Positions 34,804 to 43,841 are shown, counted from the stretch's first letter. The stretch is DNA of 64,000 nt from Methanococcoides sp. LMO-2 (GCF_038432375.1 NZ_JBCAUS010000002.1:931740-995739); one strand, 5' to 3'. Notes: generated by a model not told the origin, from the sequence alone. Numbers and translations are program-made.

Positions 34804-36018
34804 TCAACTGCTTTTCTTCAGTGCAAGTTCGGCAAGCCTGATACCAAGCTCTCTGCAAGCCCTGAGATCATCTTCATAAGGCCTGTACTTTGCCTGCAAA
34901 CCGGGTTCAATTATATCGAACCGGGCCTTCTCCAGGATCTCCTCAATACCTTTTACAGCACCGCCACCCCAGCCATATGAGCCGAACACAACAGCACTTT
35001 TATCCTTAGGACGAAGGCCCCTCATGTATGTCAGGAAACCCGACACGGTATAGAACATGGTGCCATGCATCGTAGGCGATCCAATAGCAATCACCGGAGA
35101 GAACATCAGTTCCTTTACCATCATGCTCCAGTCGTTCTTGCGCAGATGGAAAAGTCTGGCCTCGACACCGCCTTCACGAACACCCTCAAGGATCTCCTTT
35201 GCCATTATCTCAGTACTGTTCCACATAGTATCATAAATAATCAGCACTTTTGGAACGACCTCCTTCTGAGCCCATTTTAGGTAGGCATCGATGATACGGG
35301 AAGGATCCTCCCTCCAGATCACCCCATGTGAAGGAGCTATCATGTCGAACTCAAGACCAAGTTCCGTGACCTTCTCGGCATACTTAATCACCTTTGACCC
35401 GAATGGCATCAGGATATTGGCATAATAGATGGCAGCATCTTCCATCGCCCCGCCCTCCACTTCATCCTCGAACCTTGTGGATGTAGCAAGATGCTGTCCG
35501 AAAGCATCGTTGGAGAACAATATCTTATCCCCTTTCAGGTATGTCTGCATGCTGTCCGGCCAGTGCAGCATTGGCGTCTCAATGAACATCAGGGTACGGG
35601 AACCGAGATTAAGCTCATCGCCGGTTTCCACTACCTCAAAATCCCAGTTACTGCATCCGCCTGACTCATAATATTCATTCAATCCGGCCTTTCCATGCTT
35701 TGTGCAAAAGACCTTTGCATCTTTTGCAATTTCCATGAGCGCAGGCAGGCCGCTGGAGTGATCCATCTCCACGTGATTCGAGATCACATAATCGATCCGG
35801 GAAGGGTTTACGATCCTGCGGATCCTTTCGATCATTTCAGAGGCAAACTCAGCCTTTACAGTATCTATAAGGGTTATCTTTTCGTCAATTATAAGATAAG
35901 CATTATAGGTGCCTCCCCTGGGAGTCGCATAGCCATGGAAGTCGCGCAGGTTCCAGTCAATCGCTCCAACCCAGTAGATGCCCTTTGCGATCTCAAGGTT
36001 CTCATCTTTCTGGTCCAT
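34804..36018 (-). CDS. fprA: flavodiiron protein, F420H2 oxidase type
   Basis: Cytoplasmic oxygen-detoxifying enzyme reducing O2 to water with F420H2 in methanogens. 404 residues: metallo-beta-lactamase-like diiron domain with HVEMDHSSG (HxExDH) near residue 85 and a later H in PMLHWPDSM, then a flavodoxin domain (about 255-400) with IYDTMWNSTEIMA and SYGWGGGAVKGIEE. Start ATG 36018 with AGAGGTT before it; the frame extends upstream to 36090 into the preceding gene but without a ribosome site. 28 bp after the ferritin-like gene. Confidence 0.92.
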   Translation of the reverse strand: MDQKDENLEIAKGIYWVGAIDWNLRDFHGYATPRGGTYNAYLIIDEKITLIDTVKAEFASEMIERIRRIVNPSRIDYVISNHVEMDHSSGLPALMEIAKDAKVFCTKHGKAGLNEYYESGGCSNWDFEVVETGDELNLGSRTLMFIETPMLHWPDSMQTYLKGDKILFSNDAFGQHLATSTRFEDEVEGGAMEDAAIYYANILMPFGSKVIKYAEKVTELGLEFDMIAPSHGVIWREDPSRIIDAYLKWAQKEVVPKVLIIYDTMWNSTEIMAKEILEGVREGGVEARLFHLRKNDWSMMVKELMFSPVIAIGSPTMHGTMFYTVSGFLTYMRGLRPKDKSAVVFGSYGWGGGAVKGIEEILEKARFDIIEPGLQAKYRPYEDDLRACRELGIRLAELALKKSS

Positions 36019-36046
36019 CAAATAACCTCTGAAACTATTCAGCAGA

Positions 36047-36505
36047 TCATGTCTGCATCCTGAAGCCTGTAACTGTTGCAAGCAAACCATCGATCAGGTC
36101 ATAATGACCTCTTTCAACTGCTGCAAGCTTTTCGAAGAACTCACGCTGATCAGGGTCAGAAGATACGCTGGAAAACATCAGATAAAGATCTTCAGTCTTT
36201 CTTTCAAGCCTCATGGCAGCCAGCATCACACCAACCTCACCAAGCTTGTCCTCGGTGAACTCTGAAGCGAATGCTTCCCTGAAATCAGGTACATTCGATT
36301 CTTCCTCGATGGATAGTGCCTCACCTTTCAGATAGCTCTGCAGATACTGAGCATGCTTCTTCTCCTCTTCTGCAAGGTAAAGGAACATATCTTTGGCAGC
36401 AGGGTCTTTAGCAGCTTCTGCAAATTCCAGGTAAAAGTCTCTCCCCTGATCCTCAAAAGATATTCCAAGCTTTACTGCATCTTCAACAGAACCTATGTCG
36501 CCCAC
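36047..36505 (-). CDS. ferritin-like diiron protein (rubrerythrin-related, no rubredoxin domain)
   Basis: A four-helix-bundle protein with ferritin-type ligands: FEDQGRDFYLEFAE, EEEKKHAQYLQS, then RKTEDLYLMF and VERGHYDLIDGL, the two half-sites of a diiron centre. 152 residues from the GTG at 36505. That start has no ribosome site; a strong AAGGAG lies 36-40 bases upstream, and between it and the GTG no ATG, GTG or TTG is in frame, only ATT codons (36533-36538). The true start may therefore be ATT and the protein about ten residues longer. Upstream of fprA in the same direction; probable peroxide or oxygen protection. Confidence 0.82.
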   Translation of the reverse strand: MGDIGSVEDAVKLGISFEDQGRDFYLEFAEAAKDPAAKDMFLYLAEEEKKHAQYLQSYLKGEALSIEEESNVPDFREAFASEFTEDKLGEVGVMLAAMRLERKTEDLYLMFSSVSSDPDQREFFEKLAAVERGHYDLIDGLLATVTGFRMQT

Positions 36506-36535
36506 ATTAGAGAATTCATCTGATACATCCTGAAT

Positions 36536-36819
36536 AATACCATCTCCTTATATTGTATATTGCCAAAGAAATAACAGGCATATGTAGACACCTGTATTTG
36601 TTTTCCCCATCGGTACAGAAATAAGATTTCCCAAAGAAGAAACGGTTTTCACGACTTAAAAACTTTTCTGACATCAGAAGACTGTATTAAACTTGAATAG
36701 TTTTATAAAAGAGTTATTTTTTAGAAAGCTTTTTATGAGACTGTAAACATTAGGACAATGCATAACGATTATATATTTTATATCATGAATATTGTTCACT
36801 TTAGTTAAGAGGAAGTGTT
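36536..36819. other. divergent promoter region, ferritin-like gene / inositol phosphate synthase
   Basis: About 280 bp without genes. For the plus-strand gene a TATA run ATTATATATTTTA lies at 36768-36780, predicting a start near 36800 and a short leader with AGAGGAAGTG. For the minus-strand gene AAGGAG (36544-36549) is the ribosome site. Nothing else recognised. Confidence 0.5.
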
Positions 36820-37923
36820 ATGGACAAAATAAAGATCGCAATCGTGGGAGTCGGTAACTGCGCCAGTTCACTGATCCAGGGCCTTGAATACTATAAAGAC
36901 AAAGCGGAAAAAGATGCGATAGGACTGATGCATTGGGATATCGGCGGGTACAAGCCTTTTGATATTGAAGTAGTAGCGGCATTCGACATCGACGAGAGAA
37001 AGGTCGGAAAGGATGTTGCAGAAGCTATTTTTGCACCCCCTAACTGCACAACGGTATTTTGTTCCGACATACCAGAGACCGGCGTAAAGGTCACAATGGG
37101 TAACATCAAGGACGGAGTTTCCGAACATATGGTCAACTACGATGACGATTACAGGTTCATACCTTCAAATGAGGAAGAGTCCTCAGATGAAAAGATCGTG
37201 TCCGTGTTGAAGGATTCCGGCGCACAGATCCTTTTGAACTTCCTCCCGGTAGGTTCTGAAATTGCAACCCGCTTCTATGCACAGTGTGCACTGGATGCAG
37301 GCATTGCCCTTGTCAACAACATGCCGATCTTCATTGCCAGTGACCCTGAATGGGCAAAGAAGTTCGAAGAGAAGGGAATTCCTATCATAGGAGATGACAT
37401 AAAAGCACAGCTTGGAGCGACAATCACCCACAGGACCCTTGCAGACCTGTTCAGGAAAAGGGGTGTCAAAGTTGAAAGGACATACCAGCTTAACACTGGC
37501 GGTAACACCGATTTCCTTAACATGCTCAACAGGAACAGGCTTTCTTCCAAGAAGACATCTAAGACAGAAGCTGTACAGTCCGTTCTTGCAGAGAGACTTG
37601 AAGATCATAACATTCATGTCGGACCAAGCGATTACGTACCATGGCAGCAGGACAACAAGCTATGCTTCCTGAGAATGGAAGGTAAGCTCTTCGGAGATGT
37701 GCCAATGAACCTTGAACTTCGCCTTTCAGTGGAAGATTCACCAAACTCCGCAGGCGTTGTCATCGATGCTATCCGCTGCTGCAAGATCGCATTGGAAAGA
37801 GGAACAGGCGGAATACTTTACTCCCCTGCATCATACTTCATGAAGCACCCTCCAAAGCAGTTCCCTGATGATGATGCGTTCCGCATGACAAACGAGTTCA
37901 TCGAAGGCAAGAGAGAGAACTAA
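36820..37923 (+). CDS. inositol-3-phosphate synthase
   Basis: NAD-dependent conversion of glucose 6-phosphate to L-myo-inositol 1(3)-phosphate, precursor for archaetidylinositol and inositol-based solutes. 367 residues: N-terminal VGVGNCASSLIQGLEYYKD, the NMPIFIASDPEWAKKF segment, GDDIKAQLGATITHRTLADL and the NTGGNTDFLNM motif at about 226-236, all characteristic of the archaeal/bacterial short family. AGAGGAAGTG ribosome site. A DUF429 gene follows after seven bases. Confidence 0.92.
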   Translation: MDKIKIAIVGVGNCASSLIQGLEYYKDKAEKDAIGLMHWDIGGYKPFDIEVVAAFDIDERKVGKDVAEAIFAPPNCTTVFCSDIPETGVKVTMGNIKDGVSEHMVNYDDDYRFIPSNEEESSDEKIVSVLKDSGAQILLNFLPVGSEIATRFYAQCALDAGIALVNNMPIFIASDPEWAKKFEEKGIPIIGDDIKAQLGATITHRTLADLFRKRGVKVERTYQLNTGGNTDFLNMLNRNRLSSKKTSKTEAVQSVLAERLEDHNIHVGPSDYVPWQQDNKLCFLRMEGKLFGDVPMNLELRLSVEDSPNSAGVVIDAIRCCKIALERGTGGILYSPASYFMKHPPKQFPDDDAFRMTNEFIEGKREN

Positions 37924-37930
37924 TACTCAA

Positions 37931-38758
37931 ATGTCCTCACCCCCTGCCAGCCCGAGACCCCTTGTTTACGGGGTTGACTTCAGCGGATCAAAGACCGCAT
38001 GTAAGAAGATATGGGTCAGCAGGGGCACAATACACAACAGAACACTTCACATCGATAGTTGTTGCCCGATCTCTGAGCTGATGCCCGAAGACATCGGTAA
38101 AGAAAGGGACAACTGCCTTTCTTTTCTCCGCAAACTCATTTCAACCGAAGCGAAAGCTATCTTCGGCCTTGACCTTTCAATGGGACTACCCGAAGCACTT
38201 AACAATGACCATAACTGGGAAAACTCCATACTCAACTTTTCTAAAACGTACAAGTCTCCCGAAGACTTTCGCACCAAATGCCGCAATAGTATGGGCAATA
38301 AAGAAGTCAAGCGCAAGACTGAAATTCAGAAAAAAGCCCCATTTTGCACATATAATCTCAGGCTTTACAAACAAACGTACTATGGGATCAGGTACATCAT
38401 CGAACCACTACTAAAGAAAGGATCTGCACGCATAATTCCAATACAGGAACCACACCCTGAAAAGGCATTGCTGGCAGAGGTCTGCCCTGCCTGCACCCTA
38501 AAGAGGAAAGATATCTACATACCCTACAAAGGAAAGAACAAAAGGGAACTGGAAAACCGCCGCATGATACTGTCTGCCATGAAGACATGGAACATAGAAC
38601 TTGAAGATCATGTCGTTGAAGCGGCCCTTAAGGACACAGAGGCTGATGCCCTTGATAGCATACTTGCAGCATACGCAGCATATAGTGCCCTACAGAGAAT
38701 GGATGAGCGTGCATCCTTAGCAAAAGAGTACATCTCAGAAGGAATGATCTACGATTGA
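37931..38758 (+). CDS. DUF429 domain protein
   Basis: A 275-residue protein of the DUF429 family, thought from fold to be RNase H-like nucleases but without a proven activity. It has GVDFSGSKTACKKIWV near the start (an Asp plus Ser/Lys as in the family), IFGLDLSMGLPE near 78-90 and a late acidic stretch DTEADALDSILAAYAA with the expected Asp residues. The first ten residues are proline/serine-rich. Begins seven bases after the inositol phosphate synthase gene, so the two form an operon; why is unknown. Confidence 0.8.
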   Translation: MSSPPASPRPLVYGVDFSGSKTACKKIWVSRGTIHNRTLHIDSCCPISELMPEDIGKERDNCLSFLRKLISTEAKAIFGLDLSMGLPEALNNDHNWENSILNFSKTYKSPEDFRTKCRNSMGNKEVKRKTEIQKKAPFCTYNLRLYKQTYYGIRYIIEPLLKKGSARIIPIQEPHPEKALLAEVCPACTLKRKDIYIPYKGKNKRELENRRMILSAMKTWNIELEDHVVEAALKDTEADALDSILAAYAAYSALQRMDERASLAKEYISEGMIYD

Positions 38759-38896
38759 GGAACAATTCAAACAAAAACTAAGACAAAGATAAAGATCAAA
38801 ACGGTAGCATTTCAAATGAGGAACGATCGGGTCCGATCAAAATCGATAATAAATATATGATCAGGAGGGATATCCCCCCAATCCGAATAGTCAGAT

Positions 38897-39445
38897 TCAG
38901 TCGGGCTTTTCCAGGCCTACAAGAGCATAGAGGTCTTCAGGCTTCTCAAGCAATGTGATGTTCTCCATCTGTGCGAGTTTTTCCGAATTGGAAACATCAA
39001 CCTCACGCATCTTAAGGGTCATCTTCTTTCCATTTGGTGCAAACGTATCCACAGTTCCTCTTTTCTGGTCAACTGCCAGAATATAAATTGGAGTGTCGCC
39101 CTTGGCAGTCTGTGCAACCACATTCGTTACCAGGGTATCTGCAATACCATAGACCATCTTGGCAACACTGTTGGCAGTAGCCGGTGCGATGATAAGGGCA
39201 TCATAATGGCCGACCTGAAGAGGTCCGGCAATGAAGGGAGAGTTCGGGCCTGCATCGGTCTTGAAGTTAGGGAAATCCCTCTGGATATCATCCCACATAC
39301 GATACCATTTCATCACGGTTTCCCCTTCCTTTGAAAGGAATACCATGAACTCAATGTCAGTCCGTTCCTTGATATCATGCATTACATCATAGGTCTCTTT
39401 GATCTGATCCCCGGAGCCGGTAATACCCCATGCTATACGTTTCAT
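38897..39445 (-). CDS. afpA: archaeoflavoprotein AfpA
   Basis: FMN-binding flavoprotein of 182 residues in the flavin-containing Cys decarboxylase/dihydromethanopterin reductase superfamily; matches AfpA, which in Archaeoglobus accepts electrons from ferredoxin and works with iron-sulfur flavoprotein-type partners. GITGSGDQIKETYDVM at the N-terminus and ALIIAPATANSVAKMVYGIADTL near 93-115 bind FMN. GAGGTTG precedes the ATG. Last gene of the cytochrome c-Isf-flavin oxidoreductase-rubrerythrin-afpA run. Confidence 0.85.
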   Translation of the reverse strand: MKRIAWGITGSGDQIKETYDVMHDIKERTDIEFMVFLSKEGETVMKWYRMWDDIQRDFPNFKTDAGPNSPFIAGPLQVGHYDALIIAPATANSVAKMVYGIADTLVTNVVAQTAKGDTPIYILAVDQKRGTVDTFAPNGKKMTLKMREVDVSNSEKLAQMENITLLEKPEDLYALVGLEKPD

Positions 39446-39460
39446 GTTACAACCTCGTGA

Positions 39461-40033
39461 TCAATAGTTTTCAGCCTTTAGCTCAAAATATCCCTGTGGA
39501 TGTGCACATGCAGGACATTCCTCAGGAGGTTCAGGACCTTCGTGGATGTATCCGCAGTTGCGGCATCTCCATGCAACAGTACCGTCCTTCCTGAAGACCA
39601 TCTCATGATCCATGTTGTCAGCAAGTTTGCGGTAGCGCTCTTCATGGCCTTGCTCTGCTATAGCTATGTGCCTGAACACATCTGCGATCTCAGGGAAACC
39701 TTCCTTCTCAGCCACTTCTGCAAACTCAGGATACATTGTAGTATGCTCGTAGTTCTCACCATCAGCAGAAGCTTCGAGGTTGGCCCTTGTGTCAGCGATG
39801 ATGCCTGCAGGATAGGAAGCCGTTATCTCCACCTCGCCGCCTTCAAGGAACTTGAAGAGTCTTTTTGCATGTTCCTTCTCATTGTCAGCGGTTTCAGCAA
39901 AGATAGCAGATATCTGATGGTATCCTGCCTTCCTTGCGACTGATGCAAAGTAGGTATACCTGTTCCTTGCCTGCGATTCACCTGCAAAGGCCTTCAGCAG
40001 GTTCTTTTCAGTTTCACTTCCTTTTAGATCCAT
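39461..40033 (-). CDS. rbr: rubrerythrin
   Basis: Peroxide-reducing diiron protein, 190 residues: four-helix ferritin-like domain ([49 protein letters not shown]) and a C-terminal rubredoxin domain with [10 protein letters not shown] and CPACAHP. ATG at 40033 preceded by GAGGTGA; the frame starts nine bases earlier but without that spacing. Placed between the flavin oxidoreductase and AfpA genes, which could supply its electrons. Confidence 0.95.
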   Translation of the reverse strand: MDLKGSETEKNLLKAFAGESQARNRYTYFASVARKAGYHQISAIFAETADNEKEHAKRLFKFLEGGEVEITASYPAGIIADTRANLEASADGENYEHTTMYPEFAEVAEKEGFPEIADVFRHIAIAEQGHEERYRKLADNMDHEMVFRKDGTVAWRCRNCGYIHEGPEPPEECPACAHPQGYFELKAENY

Positions 40034-40086
40034 ATAATTCACCTCATTTGATCATAATTTCGAACAACATTGTTAATAAATACTTC

Positions 40087-40785
40087 TTAGAAGCCAACAA
40101 GTGCTTCCTTCTTTATCTGGCCCTTAGGTACACCCATGTTAAGCAACAATTCCTCTGTTGCTTTCATCATTGCCGGAGGACCACATACATAGATCACACG
40201 ATCCATGAAATCAGGGATGTAGTCCATGATAATAGTATCACATATGCGTCCTTTACAGCCAGGCCAGTCATCTTCCGCCCTGGTAAGAGTATGAACGACC
40301 TTAAGGTTGGAATGTTCATTATCCATTTCATCAAGTTCTTCCCTGAAAGCAATGTCTTCAGCAGTCTTATTGCTGCTCAGGATAATGAGATCCGTGCCGG
40401 TCTTCTTGTCACTGCAATATCTGCAGATACTGATCATAGGAGTTATACCTATACCACCACTGATCAGGGCGATCTTATCGAACTCACCCTCGAAAGTGAA
40501 CCTTCCATACGGACCATTTACGGCCAGGACATCACCAACTTCCATGGCATCAAGAGCATCAGAGAACTCATGTCCGGTGAGCTTCTTGGTAAATTCCAGA
40601 AATCCCTTTTCAGTAGGACTGCTTGAGATCGTGAAAGGCTTACGCTGAATTTCCCCATCCACAGGAATGCTTACAAAAAAATACTGTCCGGCCTTATACT
40701 CAAAATCTTCAGGCCTTTCGAACCTGAAGCTCTTAACGTCATAGGTCTGCTGTATAATTTCAGTAATAGGTGCTTCAAATTCCAT
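40087..40785 (-). CDS. FAD/NAD(P)-binding oxidoreductase of the ferredoxin reductase family
   Basis: A 232-residue flavoprotein reductase: FAD domain with the KSFRFERPEDFEYKAGQYFF region and RKPFTISSSP, then an NAD(P) domain with ALISGGIGITPMISICRY near 118 and YVCGPPAMM near 205. No iron-sulfur domain. Likely transfers electrons between NAD(P)H and the neighbouring flavoprotein or rubrerythrin. ATG preceded by GAGGATGA; it starts one base after the stop codon of the Isf gene. Confidence 0.88.
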   Translation of the reverse strand: MEFEAPITEIIQQTYDVKSFRFERPEDFEYKAGQYFFVSIPVDGEIQRKPFTISSSPTEKGFLEFTKKLTGHEFSDALDAMEVGDVLAVNGPYGRFTFEGEFDKIALISGGIGITPMISICRYCSDKKTGTDLIILSSNKTAEDIAFREELDEMDNEHSNLKVVHTLTRAEDDWPGCKGRICDTIIMDYIPDFMDRVIYVCGPPAMMKATEELLLNMGVPKGQIKKEALVGF

Positions 40786-41415
40786 TTATTCATCCTCCAC
40801 AGATGCTTTCTTCACCATTTGAGCGGTCCGGATCAGCTTACGAACGGTCTTTCGCATGCTTCTCAGACCTTCCTCGTCCTCTTCTATGCCCTCAGCACCC
40901 TTATCCTGTGACCAGAAAGTGCCTCCAAGATTGGAACCAAAGGAACCGCCTGAGACCGGAAGCATCTCACTGATGATGTAAAAGTTGTGGATCGTCTGCA
41001 ATGCAGGCTCCTGACCGCCAACGCGATCTCCACCGTCGGCCATTCCTGCACCTACCTTGTTAAGGAAGACCTTTGGATCACGGGCAACCACAGCACGGCA
41101 CCTGTCCATCATGACCTTTGTCTGACCACTGATTGTTCCCTGGTAAACAGGAGTACCGATGATCCAGGCATCTGCCCATTGCATCTTTTCATAGAGTTCC
41201 AGCATATCGTCCTTATGAATGCAGCCCTGTTTGGTCCGGACGCAATGGTCACAATGGATACAGAACTTCAGGTCCTTTCCTTTTGCAGAGAAATAATCAG
41301 TTTCCACATCAAATTTCTCCTCTGCGAACTTCAGGGCTTCCCTGACCATATGATCAGTCCCCTTCTTTCGGGGACTTCCGGATATTCCAAGAAGTTTAAT
41401 TGAATTACCAGATAT
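40786..41415 (-). CDS. isf: iron-sulfur flavoprotein (NADPH-dependent FMN reductase fold), AUA start
   Basis: Flavodoxin-like protein with the compact cluster motif CIHCDHCVRTKQGC characteristic of methanogen iron-sulfur flavoproteins, which pass electrons from ferredoxin to O2 or peroxide. The N-terminal FMN loop KLLGISGSPRKKGTDHM is encoded upstream of the first ATG (41349), so a start at that ATG would delete it. In frame from the preceding stop there is no ATG, GTG or TTG. GGAGG at 41423-41427 is seven bases before an ATA (41413-41415), which I take as the start; an ATT at 41398-41400 directly before KLLGISGSP is an alternative. 17 bp downstream of the cytochrome gene. Confidence 0.82.
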   Translation of the reverse strand: MSGNSIKLLGISGSPRKKGTDHMVREALKFAEEKFDVETDYFSAKGKDLKFCIHCDHCVRTKQGCIHKDDMLELYEKMQWADAWIIGTPVYQGTISGQTKVMMDRCRAVVARDPKVFLNKVGAGMADGGDRVGGQEPALQTIHNFYIISEMLPVSGGSFGSNLGGTFWSQDKGAEGIEEDEEGLRSMRKTVRKLIRTAQMVKKASVEDE

Positions 41416-41431
41416 GTTAATTCCTCCAACG

Positions 41432-42823
41432 TTATTCTTTGGCCCTTAAGATACCAATTGCTGCGACCAGGGATATTACAAGCAGGAGACCAGTGAATCC
41501 TGGTGTTCCGTTAGATGGGACATCAGCTTCACCATTGATGGAACCATAGTCTTTGGCCATATCGATCACCGGAACATCATAGGTACCTTCACCAAACAGT
41601 TCATCTACCATATCCTGAGATGCAGAACGATATAATAACTTTGCTTCAACGAGTATAGGGTCTGCGGCATCCTCAGGCATTACAAAGGAATGGGATTCAA
41701 CTTCTGTTTCTTTAGGAAGGATCCTGTTATCTGAAATAATGGATTCAGCCTCCCAGAGCTTGTCAGTTATTTCCCCGTCAGCATCGGCAAGAACTGTATG
41801 ATAGATGACTGCATCTTCGATAGTTCCTTCTGAGTCAAACTGGCCAGAACTGTACAACATCTTGCCTTCGGCATCGGTAACAGACACCTCAAGCCACATC
41901 TGCCTTACCTCGGTAATTCCTGTTGGAAGCTTATGACCGGCACCGGAATTAGTAATCGAAACGTCAATAGTAACCTCGTCACCAGGGACTGCTTCTTCTG
42001 GCACGGAGACATCGAGCGTTGCAGCCTTCTGAAGCGTCTCCACGGCCTTTTCACCGTACATACCATCACTGAGCTCTTCCAGCATGAAAACATTTCCTCC
42101 GACGATCTCATGTATTGATATATGATCCCTCTTAGATGCACCGGATGCGGCTCTGCCCGGGTTTGCCTCGAATTGCGTTATTCCCGGAGTCATATGACAG
42201 TCCTGACATGTGACCTCATCTTCAGCATACTGGCTCTCAGACCAGGAAGTGTATGTATCATCAAGAGGCAAGCCATTGAACGGGCTGTTCACATTATGAC
42301 ACATCCCACAATACTCAGCCTCAGTATAAAACTCATTGAACTCGGATTCATGGGCAGCTGATGGCGCATCGTCATGTGGTCCCCACTTCACCTCCCCGGG
42401 AGTGGAAACAAATGCACCATTTCCAACATCACCTTCAGGAACAGTATGACAGAAATCACACTGGACACCTTCAAGAGCCACATCACTCGCCATTGAATTA
42501 TCGATAGGAGGTATCTCGCCGCCCATAACACCTATTGGAGAATGGCAGCGCACACAGAACTCATCGGTCTGTCCGCCGGTGTCTTCACTGGCCATAACCA
42601 ACTCAGCCTGATAGAGCGGATCAGTATAAGCATAAGCATGCATGCTTCCCTCCCACTGGCTGCGTATTATGGCATGACAGTTAGCGCACTTTGAATGACC
42701 GTCGAAGTCTTCCGAATCAACTTCACCAAACCCTGTAGGTTCTACTGCAACAGCAGACCCTGCGACCAACAGGATGAACGATATGAACAGTAACAGGACA
42801 GAACAAAGATGAGCAGACCTTAT
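41432..42823 (-). CDS. five-heme c-type cytochrome with PGF-CTERM-like tail, AUA start
   Basis: Exported cytochrome of 463 residues. Five CxxCH heme sites: CANCH, CVRCH, CDFCH, CGMCH and CQDCH, all in the first half; the second half is an Ig-like domain with GHKLPTG. The C-terminus GTPGFTGLLLVISLVAAIGI followed by basic residues resembles a PGF-CTERM archaeosortase signal, so surface attachment is likely. The signal peptide (MRSAHLCSVLLLFISFILL then VAGSAVA) is complete only if translation starts at the ATA at 42821-42823, seven bases after AGGAGG (42831-42836); the first standard codon, TTG 42769, would remove most of it. Probable extracellular electron transfer (inference). Confidence 0.86.
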   Translation of the reverse strand: MRSAHLCSVLLLFISFILLVAGSAVAVEPTGFGEVDSEDFDGHSKCANCHAIIRSQWEGSMHAYAYTDPLYQAELVMASEDTGGQTDEFCVRCHSPIGVMGGEIPPIDNSMASDVALEGVQCDFCHTVPEGDVGNGAFVSTPGEVKWGPHDDAPSAAHESEFNEFYTEAEYCGMCHNVNSPFNGLPLDDTYTSWSESQYAEDEVTCQDCHMTPGITQFEANPGRAASGASKRDHISIHEIVGGNVFMLEELSDGMYGEKAVETLQKAATLDVSVPEEAVPGDEVTIDVSITNSGAGHKLPTGITEVRQMWLEVSVTDAEGKMLYSSGQFDSEGTIEDAVIYHTVLADADGEITDKLWEAESIISDNRILPKETEVESHSFVMPEDAADPILVEAKLLYRSASQDMVDELFGEGTYDVPVIDMAKDYGSINGEADVPSNGTPGFTGLLLVISLVAAIGILRAKE

Positions 42824-42981
42824 ATTAAATCCTCCTAGATTCGTTATTGATTATAATAATTTGATAATAAGTGGAATTATAATAAAAGGAAGGAAGGTCC
42901 TAAAGAAAAGAAGGAAGCACATAAGAATGCATTCCTTAATTGAACCATACCTTCATACCCACTTACAAGCGAGTTTCTGAT

Positions 42982-43329
42982 TTATTTTAACAATTTCAGC
43001 GCATCACGGCATGCTGCAACAGCAGGTGCTCCTGAAGTGATGGAAATAACTTCCATTGTTTCCATAATTTCTTCTTTTGTAGCACCATGTTTTAATGCGC
43101 TTCTCATCTGAGCCACAGTACATGATTCGCATTGCTTGGATGCTACTACAGCAAGTGCCATCAGGATCTTTGTCTTTGCCGGGAGAGCACCGTCGGTCAG
43201 TATCTTGTGATCACATCTGGTATATTTCCTGACAAACTGAGGATCAATAGACTCCAGTGTTTCAAGAACTTTAGGAGTAAAACCCATCTTTTCCCCAATA
43301 CTTTCAATTACTTCTCTGCTTTCACTCAT
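42982..43329 (-). CDS. carboxymuconolactone decarboxylase/AhpD-like protein
   Basis: A 115-residue helical protein of the AhpD-like CMD family. The redox pair CESC near residues 66-69 followed by His ([17 protein letters not shown]) matches the AhpD active-site pattern, so thiol peroxidase support is likelier than aromatic decarboxylation. ATG 43329 with AAGGAAGTG upstream. Follows the two DUF2180 genes on the same strand. Confidence 0.85.
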   Translation of the reverse strand: MSESREVIESIGEKMGFTPKVLETLESIDPQFVRKYTRCDHKILTDGALPAKTKILMALAVVASKQCESCTVAQMRSALKHGATKEEIMETMEVISITSGAPAVAACRDALKLLK

Positions 43330-43372
43330 TATGAACACTTCCTTTTGAATTAGAATATGATTACGGACCTAA

Positions 43373-43594
43373 TCACACACAGAATCCTTCATCTACTACA
43401 TTGCCCAAGCAATAGTTGCACATGTTCCTTGGAAGTCCATTGTGCAGGTGTTTGACATGAGGCGGCTTCCCGACAGAAACAGGGAGAATCAGTTCTTTTG
43501 AATGATCCATACAAAGAGCTTTTCCACATACGATGCAAACAGCTACAGCTTCAGTTTCTTTGCCTTCTTCCATACAGTCATAACATTTTGTCAT
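43373..43594 (-). CDS. DUF2180 zinc-finger-like protein, second copy
   Basis: A 73-residue cysteine-rich protein of the DUF2180 family found in methanogens: CYDCMEEGKE, VCIVCGKALCMDHS and the C-terminal NMCNYC. The arrangement suggests two zinc sites. The ATG at 43594 has AGGTGATC just before it. It is 10 bp after a paralogue and shares the pattern C..C-(x)n-C.VCG...C.DH. Function unknown. Confidence 0.8.
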   Translation of the reverse strand: MTKCYDCMEEGKETEAVAVCIVCGKALCMDHSKELILPVSVGKPPHVKHLHNGLPRNMCNYCLGNVVDEGFCV

Positions 43595-43604
43595 CATGAT
43601 CACC

Positions 43605-43841
43605 TCAATTGTTCTCCACCAGAGCATAATGGCATTTCGTGCACAATATCTTAAGCTGTGGATCCACATCCTTTAGTTTACATGATTCGCCCATGCACCT
43701 GAGCTTGACATCAAACTCACCATCCCATAGAGGTATTTTCTCACGCTTAAGATGGTCTTTACAAACTCCTTCACCACATACGATACAGATACCTACGGCA
43801 TCTGTGTCTTTTCCGTTCTTTGCACATTCATAACATTTCAT
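43605..43841 (-). CDS. DUF2180 zinc-finger-like protein, first copy
   Basis: A 78-residue paralogue of the next gene: CYECAKNGKD, ICIVCGEGVCKDH, then CMGESCK and CTKCHYA. Start ATG 43841 with GGTGATC immediately before. No membrane segment. Possibly a metal-binding or redox regulator; the family has no assigned function. It is the first gene of the DUF2180-DUF2180-CMD set that precedes the cytochrome operon. Confidence 0.8.
   Translation of the reverse strand: MKCYECAKNGKDTDAVGICIVCGEGVCKDHLKREKIPLWDGEFDVKLRCMGESCKLKDVDPQLKILCTKCHYALVENN

Noticed and set aside
39934..40626. 230-codon plus-strand frame over the flavin oxidoreductase gene
   Set aside because: Antisense shadow; the minus-strand protein has full flavin reductase motifs.
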